From CAZDIO01 sp964505555 (GTDB lineage Bacteria; Bdellovibrionota_C; UBA2361; SZUA-149; CAZDIO01), in NCBI GenBank assembly GCA_964505555.1, contig CAZDIO010000081.1, positions 1 to 9,544 of the forward strand: a DNA stretch of 9,544 nt. Direction: 5' to 3'. How positions within the stretch are numbered: position 1 is the first letter of the stretch; every line of letters begins with the position of its first letter. Below are positions 4,964-9,544 of this stretch, one piece after another. The notes under the pieces were generated by a model that saw nothing but the letters and a program-made list of their open reading frames with translations, was not told where the DNA came from and did not search any database. The translations under genes were made by a program, and so were the position numbers.

Positions 4964-6997
4964 CTATCCTCTCATGGATTTTACAAGGGTGAGAATAGAG
5001 TATGTCGCTACGAGCTCTTCGTTTTGATTAAATACCTGCACTGCCCAAGAGACGACACCTTCTGGTTTATCCTGCTTCGGGGTTTTCTCTTTGACGGAGA
5101 GTTTTACATAGATTGTGTCGCCAATGTAGACAGGTTTTGTAAAACGGAGGTTTTCAAGTCCGTAGTTTGCAAGTACTGGTCCCGGTGCAGGGTCAACAAA
5201 GAGACCCGCAGCGGCGGAGATGATAAAATAACCGTGAGCAACACGGGCTCCAAAGAGTGACTCCTTTGCTGCCGCTTCATTCATATGCGCATAGAAGTGA
5301 TCACCGCTAAGGTTTGCAAAGTTTACAATATCTGCTTCAGTAATAGTTCGTTTTGCTGTTACCAAGGTCTCGCCGATCTCTAACTCCTCAAGATGTTTTC
5401 TGAAGGGGTGAACTTTGTCATGCTTTTCACTTCCCCCTGGAAACCAGGTGTTACAGACTGCACCAAGTGTAGTGGGGGAGCCTTGAAGGGCAGTTCGTTG
5501 CATATAGTGTAGCACCGCACGAATTCCCCCCATCTCCTCACCACCACCGGCTCGTCCCGGACCACCATGAACAAGATGCGGTAAGGGTGAGCCATGTCCG
5601 GTAGATTCTTTCGCGCTTTCTCGGTTAAGGATCATCAAACGGCCATGATAGGGAGCTACCCCAAGGGCAACTTTTCTTGCGATAGTGTTATCTGCGGTAA
5701 AAAGAGAAGCGACTAAACTTCCTTTTCCCAAAGATGAGAGTGTTATTGCTTCCTCTGTGGTCGAGTACGGAATAACAGTTGTTACCGGACCAAACGCTTC
5801 AACATCGTGAACGATACTGTTTTTAAATCCATCTTTGCAGTAAAAAACAAGGGCGGGAAAAAATCCCCCTTTTTTCTTGTCTCCACCTTGGACTTCAAAG
5901 TCTTCGAGATCTCCATAGACTAGTTCCGCACCTTTTTTTAATTCCAAAACACTTTTCTTAACCTCTTCAACCTGAACCCTTCCAGCAAGAGGTCCCATCT
6001 TCACCTCTTCACGAGTGGGGTCTCCAAGAACGATCTTTTTTAATCGATCTCGAAGCGCATTCATCACAGGCTCCTCAAGACCGCGAGGGACAAGGGTTCT
6101 TCGAATCGCGGTACACTTTTGTCCAGCTTTTACGGTAATTTCTCTAGCAACCTCTTTAATAAAGAGATCAAACTCCTCACTTCCCGGTGTGGCGTCACTT
6201 CCAAGGATGGAGCAGTTTAGAGAATCAGCCTCCATGTTAAAGCGGATTGAGTTTTCTAAAATAGCGGGATGATTTTTTAGTTTTTGTCCGGTGGCGGCTG
6301 AGCCGGTAAAAGTCACCGTGTCTTGACAGGTAAGATGATCAAAAAGATCACCCACACTGCCACAGATAAGCTGCAACGATCCTTCAGGGAGAATCTTTGA
6401 GGAGATAATTTCTTCTACCATTTTATAGGTAAGGTACGAGGTAGCGGTTCCTGGTTTGATGATTGCAGGAACTCCCGCAAGAAAGGTCGGTGCAAACTTC
6501 TCAAGCATTCCCCAGCAGGGAAAGTTAAAAGCGTTGATGTGAACTGCTACCCCCTGAAGAGGAACGCAGATATGTTGCCCAACAAAGGTGCCTCCTTTTG
6601 AAAGTGCTTCGAGGGCTCCTTCAACGTAGAAGTTTTGGTTTGGAAGCTCTCTTCTTCCTTTTCCGGAATAGACAAAGAGGGTGCTGACCCCTCCTTCAAT
6701 ATCGATCCAGGAGTCAGTTTTTGTTGCTCCGGTAAAAGCTGAGACTTTGTAGAGCTCCTCTTTTTTTTCTAAAAGATGCTTTGCTAACTCTTTTAGTAAG
6801 ATGGCTCGTTGATGAAAGGTCATCGAGCGAAGACGTGGGCCGACGACGTTTCGTCCGTATTCAAGCATTCCTTTAAAGTTTAAACCTTCAGAGCTCGTCT
6901 CGCCGACAATTTCACCGGTAACGGCGCTAAAAAGGGAGATGTTTTTCCCTTTCCCAGCTACCCAATGACCTTCTGAAAAGTTTTTTACTTGAATCAT
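4964..6997 (-). CDS. paaZ: PaaZ: bifunctional oxepin-CoA hydrolase / 3-oxo-5,6-dehydrosuberyl-CoA semialdehyde dehydrogenase
   Basis: PaaZ opens the seven-membered ring of oxepin-CoA and oxidises the reactive semialdehyde with NADP+ in the aerobic CoA-bound phenylacetate pathway. The 677 residues match the usual fused form. Residues 1 to about 520 are an aldehyde dehydrogenase domain, with PLQGVAVHINAFNFPCWG (146-163), the TFTGSAATG loop (229-237), general base Glu256 (FNMEADS) and nucleophile Cys295 (AGQKCTAIRR); both numbers equal those of E. coli PaaZ. Residues about 535-677 are a MaoC-type R-hydratase domain with ANLSGDHFYAH, where Asp566 and His571 keep the spacing of the E. coli catalytic Asp561/His566. 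Both active sites appear intact. AAGGAG lies 6 nt before the ATG. The gene is preceded by a 159-nt gap with a palindrome and followed after 2 nt by the SAM hydrolase gene. Confidence 0.96.
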   Translation of the reverse strand: MIQVKNFSEGHWVAGKGKNISLFSAVTGEIVGETSSEGLNFKGMLEYGRNVVGPRLRSMTFHQRAILLKELAKHLLEKKEELYKVSAFTGATKTDSWIDIEGGVSTLFVYSGKGRRELPNQNFYVEGALEALSKGGTFVGQHICVPLQGVAVHINAFNFPCWGMLEKFAPTFLAGVPAIIKPGTATSYLTYKMVEEIISSKILPEGSLQLICGSVGDLFDHLTCQDTVTFTGSAATGQKLKNHPAILENSIRFNMEADSLNCSILGSDATPGSEEFDLFIKEVAREITVKAGQKCTAIRRTLVPRGLEEPVMNALRDRLKKIVLGDPTREEVKMGPLAGRVQVEEVKKSVLELKKGAELVYGDLEDFEVQGGDKKKGGFFPALVFYCKDGFKNSIVHDVEAFGPVTTVIPYSTTEEAITLSSLGKGSLVASLFTADNTIARKVALGVAPYHGRLMILNRESAKESTGHGSPLPHLVHGGPGRAGGGEEMGGIRAVLHYMQRTALQGSPTTLGAVCNTWFPGGSEKHDKVHPFRKHLEELEIGETLVTAKRTITEADIVNFANLSGDHFYAHMNEAAAKESLFGARVAHGYFIISAAAGLFVDPAPGPVLANYGLENLRFTKPVYIGDTIYVKLSVKEKTPKQDKPEGVVSWAVQVFNQNEELVATYSILTLVKSMRG

Positions 6998-7003
6998 CTG
7001 TTG

Positions 7004-7009
7004 CTCCTT
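7004..7009 (-). promoter_or_regulatory. Ribosome-binding site of paaZ
   Basis: On the minus strand this reads AAGGAG with a 6-nt spacer to the ATG at 6997. It is a strong site, so paaZ does not depend on coupling to paaY across the 159-nt gap. Confidence 0.7.
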
Positions 7010-7044
7010 ATCTGTTAAATCTTAGAACCTGTGAGTGTCCCTCG

Positions 7045-7144
7045 TGTCGTTTCGAGCCGGGAGGCCTGAGCCGCCGGGCGAAGCGAAGCAATCTCGAACC
7101 CTTATTTGTAGTATGAGATTGCTTCGCCTCGCTCGCAACGACAG
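7045..7144. repeat. Imperfect palindrome of the GCGAAGCAATCTC family between paaY and paaZ
   Basis: The inner arms are exact: GCGAAGCAATCTC at 7083-7095 and its inverse at 7115-7127. The outer ends also match nearly (TGTCGTTTCGAGC at 7045-7057 against the inverse of 7132-7144). The left arm carries about 20 extra GC-rich bases (around 7058-7078, including GAGGCCTGAGCCGCCGGG) that the right arm lacks. This is the same repeat family as the perfect copy at 9474-9544. It occupies most of the paaY-paaZ gap and would form a hairpin in the polycistronic message, possibly reducing read-through into paaZ or affecting mRNA stability. No T-tract follows in the direction of transcription. Confidence 0.75.
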
Positions 7145-7156
7145 AATGATTCTTAA

Positions 7157-7765
7157 TCACCCTTTGCTCTCCTTCCAAGTGCGATATGTAGTCTGTTGCT
7201 TGGGTCGATCTTTTGGAACTTCAAACAGAGGCTCGCACTGACGTAGCCCTCGTCGGCACTCATCAGGAAGAGCTTGGTACAGCTTCGTTCCCTCAGTTTT
7301 CCAGCTGATCATCTCATCTGTGACGTCTTTAATGATCTTTGCAGGATTTCCAGCAACGACCTTTCGCTCCGGGATCTTTGTATCTGCGGGAACAAAAGAG
7401 AGTGCGCCAATTACAGAGTTATCACCCACCTCAACATTATCCATAATCACTGCATTCATCCCCACAAGCACATTGTGTCCAATAACTGCACCATGAATAA
7501 TCGCGCCGTGACCGATATGAGCGTTTTGTTTGAGGTGTACGGTGATGCCGGGAAACATATGAACGACACAGTTTTCCTGAACGTTGCAACCGTCTTCAAT
7601 AACAATTCCCCCCCAGTCCCCACGAATTCGAGCACCAGGGCCGATATAAACATTTTTCCCAATGATCACATTTCCGATCACCGTTGCCTGAGGATGAACA
7701 AAAGCAGAAGGGTCAACCACAGGAATAAAAGTATCAAATTCGTAAAAAGGAGATTCTGATTTCAA
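7157..7765 (-). CDS. paaY: PaaY: hexapeptide-repeat thioesterase / gamma-carbonic-anhydrase-like protein
   Basis: PaaY is a trimeric left-handed beta-helix protein that hydrolyses dead-end CoA thioesters formed when the oxepin-CoA semialdehyde condenses on itself, freeing CoA. The 202 residues are close to E. coli PaaY (196). Hexapeptide repeats run from about residue 27 to 125 (ATVIGNVIIGKNVYIGPGA and onward). The three histidines expected to bind metal are His69 (CVVHMFPG), His86 and His91 (HIGHGAIIHG, with the family's 5-residue spacing). LVGMNAVIMD (100-109) and the helical C-terminus with EMISWKTEGTKLYQ are also PaaY-like. The start is odd: no ATG or GTG fits, and the likely TTG at 7765 has no ribosome-binding site. 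It lies 9 nt after the paaJ stop in the same frame, so translation probably depends on ribosomes finishing paaJ. Confidence 0.9.
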   Translation of the reverse strand: MKSESPFYEFDTFIPVVDPSAFVHPQATVIGNVIIGKNVYIGPGARIRGDWGGIVIEDGCNVQENCVVHMFPGITVHLKQNAHIGHGAIIHGAVIGHNVLVGMNAVIMDNVEVGDNSVIGALSFVPADTKIPERKVVAGNPAKIIKDVTDEMISWKTEGTKLYQALPDECRRGLRQCEPLFEVPKDRPKQQTTYRTWKESKG

Positions 7766-7774
7766 GATACTAAT

Positions 7775-8977
7775 TTATACCCGCTCGATAATGGTTGCTA
7801 CTCCCTGTCCTACACCGACGCACATCGTGCAGAGGGCGTAACGACCTTTTTTCTCAATGAGCTCATACATCGCTGTAGAGATTAATCGAGCACCAGACAT
7901 TCCTAAAGGATGTCCAAGCGCGATCGCTCCGCCATTAATATTTACCCGTGGATCGTCATCTGCAAGCCCAAGCTCACGAAGACAGGCGAGGCTCTGGGAA
8001 GCAAACGCTTCATTTAGTTCAATCACATCCATCTCCTCGAGGGAGAGTCCATACCGCGAAAGCACCTTCCGGACTGCAGGAACCGGCCCAATACCCATCG
8101 TTTTTGGTTCAACCCCAGCTTGGGCACTTCCAATAATTTGTGCTCGTGGTTTTAATGAAAAGTTCTTCAGCGCTTCGTCTGAAGCGATAAGGAGGGCACA
8201 AGCACCATCGTTAATACCGGAAGAGTTTCCTGCGGTGACGGTGCCATCTTTTTTAAATGCGGGTCGAAGTGCTCCAAGGGTTTCCAACGTTGTGTCTGGG
8301 CGGATAAATTCATCTTCTTCAAAGACTGTTACCCCTTTTTTACTCTGGAGTGAAACTGCGACGATCTCCTGTTTGAAACGGCCACGAGAGCGTGCAGCGC
8401 TTGCTTTCTTTTGAGAAGAAAGTGCAAATTTATCTTGATCGGCACGATTGATGCGGTATTTTTCAGAAACATGTTCGGCGGTTTCACCCATCGAATCTGT
8501 GCCATACATCTCACGCATTCTCGGGTTAACAAAACGCCAACCAAGGCTCGTATCAAACATCTCTTGTGTTCTTGAAAAAGGAGTATCCCCTTTAGAAAGC
8601 ACATACGGGGCACGGGTCATGCTCTCTACGCCACCAGCAATAAATATCTCGCCCTCTCCTGAAGAGATCGCGTGCGCTGCGGCATTTACGGCGCTAAGGC
8701 CCGAGGCACAAAGCCGATTGAGGGTTTGTCCAGGAACCGTCATCGGAAACTCAGCAAGTAAGAGCGCCATCCGTGCGACATTTCGATTGTCCTCTCCGGC
8801 TTGATTTGCACAACCGATAATTACATCCTCAATCTGAGTGAGATCGAGTTCAGGTTGTCTCTCCGTAAGTTTCTTTAAAACATGCGAAAGGAGATCGTCT
8901 GCACGGACGGTAGAAAGTGAGCCTCCATGCTTTCCGATAGGAGTTCTTACTGCATCAACAATATAGGCAACTTTCAT
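7775..8977 (-). CDS. paaJ: PaaJ: 3-oxoadipyl-CoA / 3-oxo-5,6-dehydrosuberyl-CoA thiolase
   Basis: A degradative thiolase that cleaves 3-oxo-5,6-dehydrosuberyl-CoA and later 3-oxoadipyl-CoA with CoA, releasing acetyl-CoA at each step and finally succinyl-CoA. The 400 residues match PaaJ/PcaF (about 401). The nucleophile is Cys90 in LNRLCASGLSAV. Other family marks are GGVESMTRAPYV (115-126), NSSGINDGA (251-259), ELNEAFA (320-326), His356 in NGGAIALGHPLG (348-359) and Cys386 in CTMCVGVGQG. The catalytic set is complete. The ATG directly follows the paaI stop with no gap, and its ribosome-binding site (GGGGAGG) lies within the end of paaI, so the two are translationally linked as in the E. coli paaI-paaJ order. 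Sequence alone cannot exclude a beta-ketoadipate PcaF role, but the paaI, paaY and paaZ neighbours favour PaaJ. Confidence 0.94.
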   Translation of the reverse strand: MKVAYIVDAVRTPIGKHGGSLSTVRADDLLSHVLKKLTERQPELDLTQIEDVIIGCANQAGEDNRNVARMALLLAEFPMTVPGQTLNRLCASGLSAVNAAAHAISSGEGEIFIAGGVESMTRAPYVLSKGDTPFSRTQEMFDTSLGWRFVNPRMREMYGTDSMGETAEHVSEKYRINRADQDKFALSSQKKASAARSRGRFKQEIVAVSLQSKKGVTVFEEDEFIRPDTTLETLGALRPAFKKDGTVTAGNSSGINDGACALLIASDEALKNFSLKPRAQIIGSAQAGVEPKTMGIGPVPAVRKVLSRYGLSLEEMDVIELNEAFASQSLACLRELGLADDDPRVNINGGAIALGHPLGMSGARLISTAMYELIEKKGRYALCTMCVGVGQGVATIIERV

Positions 8978-9403
8978 TTAGGAGGCCTCCCCAAATTCCT
9001 TACTTGTTCGATACACGGTGCCGCGAAAAATACCGACTATATTACCACCTTGGTTGGTGATTTGAACATGGTAGTTTCCGATCTTATTTCCAAGCGTTAT
9101 CTCTTCACATACGGCCGTTAATTCATCTCCCTCCATCACCGGAGCGGGATAAGAGATGGCATTTTCAATACTTACACTAATTCGACCATGACTGTTTGAG
9201 GCAAAAGCGAGAGCAGAGTCGGCAAGGGAGAAGGGAATTCCGCCATGACACCGACCAAAGCCGTTTAGCATCTCCTTTCGGATTTTCATTTTAAGCTTTA
9301 CATACCCGGTCTTAACTTCAAGCACCTCAATGCCAAGCCAAGCACTAAAGCCATCTTTTTTATACATGGCATCAACAATGCTTTTTGGAAATAAAGTGCT
9401 CAT
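8978..9403 (-). CDS. paaI: PaaI: hydroxyphenylacetyl-CoA thioesterase
   Basis: A hotdog-fold thioesterase of the phenylacetate pathway that releases CoA from hydroxyphenylacetyl-CoA and related stalled intermediates in the cytoplasm. The 141 residues match E. coli PaaI (140). The active-site segment MLNGFGRCHGGIPFSLADSA (45-64) is intact, with the catalytic Asp62 on the central helix and the HGG turn at 53-55. ALAFASNSHG and the late FRGTVYRTS strand are also typical. The ATG at 9403 has no clear ribosome-binding site. It overlaps by 4 nt (ATGA) the stop of an open frame entering from the right edge, so it may be translated by coupling to an upstream gene. The next gene, paaJ, begins immediately after its stop. 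Confidence 0.93.
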   Translation of the reverse strand: MSTLFPKSIVDAMYKKDGFSAWLGIEVLEVKTGYVKLKMKIRKEMLNGFGRCHGGIPFSLADSALAFASNSHGRISVSIENAISYPAPVMEGDELTAVCEEITLGNKIGNYHVQITNQGGNIVGIFRGTVYRTSKEFGEAS

Positions 9404-9544
9404 GAACTTACAACCAGGATTTTTTCATCTTTAGTGCCGTTCCATTTTAGATGATGTAGCCGGACCTCTCTGTCGTTGCGAGCGGAGCGAAGCAATCTCG
9501 TATCGCTTAAGCAGCTTCGAGATTGCTTCGCTCCGCTCGCAACG
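9400..9544 (-). CDS. Possible C-terminal end of an upstream gene, running off the right edge
   Basis: A frame open from the window edge encodes 47 residues and ends in TGA at 9400-9402, overlapping the paaI ATG by 4 nt, a common operon junction. The last 23 or so residues, after the palindrome, look protein-like (REVRLHHLKWNGTKDEK, then ILVVSS). The first half is translation of the perfect palindrome at 9474-9544 (for example DTRLLRSARND), so either a repeat lies inside a coding region or the frame is open by chance. A second frame is also open across the repeat, so openness there is weak evidence. No family is recognised. The weak ribosome-binding site of paaI fits coupling to such an upstream gene. 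Confidence 0.35.
   Translation of the reverse strand, partial: VASGAKQSRSCLSDTRLLRSARNDREVRLHHLKWNGTKDEKILVVSS
9474..9544. repeat. Perfect palindrome of the GCGAAGCAATCTC family, at the window edge
   Basis: The arms 9474-9500 and 9518-9544 are exact inverted copies over 27 bp around a 17-nt loop. The palindrome may extend beyond the window, since the base pairs just outside cannot be seen. The core GAAGCAATCTC and the flanking GTCGTTGCGAGCG are shared with the imperfect copy at 7045-7144. Its length, perfection and recurrence point to a dispersed palindromic repeat rather than a simple terminator. Confidence 0.9.

Noticed and set aside
7274..7759. Plus-strand frame of 161 codons opposite paaY
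   Set aside because: The minus strand encodes a clear PaaY with metal ligands; the opposite frame has no recognisable features.
7857..8414. Plus-strand frame of 185 codons opposite paaJ
   Set aside because: A long antisense shadow of a well-conserved thiolase; its Ser/Arg/Ala-rich composition shows no domain.
9408..9428. Six-codon leader-like frame (MKKSWL) just upstream of paaI
   Set aside because: It has no ribosome-binding site, no regulatory codon run, and no attenuator hairpin between it and paaI, so it is probably chance.

Overview
The window looks like chromosome from a Gram-negative, diderm bacterium of moderate GC content. Supporting this are lipoprotein and Sec signal peptides, a TadE/TadG-type pilus-assembly gene, and an aerobic phenylacetate-degradation gene set of the proteobacterial type. 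The dispersed palindromes are of a kind common in environmental genomes. Nothing here fixes the phylum; a Bdellovibrionota- or deltaproteobacteria-like lineage is only a guess.

Left part (1-4147): accessory or poorly characterised genes. Positions 1-1388, minus strand, hold most of a TadE/TadG-like gene: a pseudopilin-like N-terminal helix, then a von Willebrand factor A (VWA) domain with a metal-binding DxSxS. It carries one frameshift near 1250-1288, has no convincing start codon, and runs off the left edge. Next come a putative lipoprotein (1612-2028, +), a small secreted six-cysteine protein (2198-2416, -), a Ser/Thr/Pro-rich orphan protein with a beta-rich C-terminal half (2627-3640, +), a tiny lipoprotein (3677-3883, +) and a GTG-started 69-residue charged protein (3938-4147, +). 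Two palindromic elements built from CACAGAG units lie at 1437-1505 and 2071-2159.

Right part (4152-9544): one minus-strand gene run read from right to left, paaI - paaJ - paaY - paaZ - SAM hydrolase. Most junctions are 0-9 nt; the exception is a 159-nt gap between paaY and paaZ that holds an imperfect palindrome. PaaZ opens the oxepin-CoA ring and oxidises the resulting semialdehyde. PaaJ cleaves the 3-oxoacyl-CoA products by thiolysis. PaaI and PaaY are thioesterases that release CoA from dead-end intermediates. The last gene encodes a DUF62-type S-adenosyl-L-methionine hydrolase, an unusual partner for this pathway. The oxygenase (paaABCDE), ligase (paaK), isomerase (paaG) and dehydrogenase (paaH) genes are not in the window.

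Two palindromes of a second family, with the core GCGAAGCAATCTC, lie in the paa run: one between paaY and paaZ, and a perfect 27-bp-arm copy at the right edge just upstream of paaI. The edge copy lies in a frame that stays open to the window end and stops in a 4-nt overlap with the paaI start.
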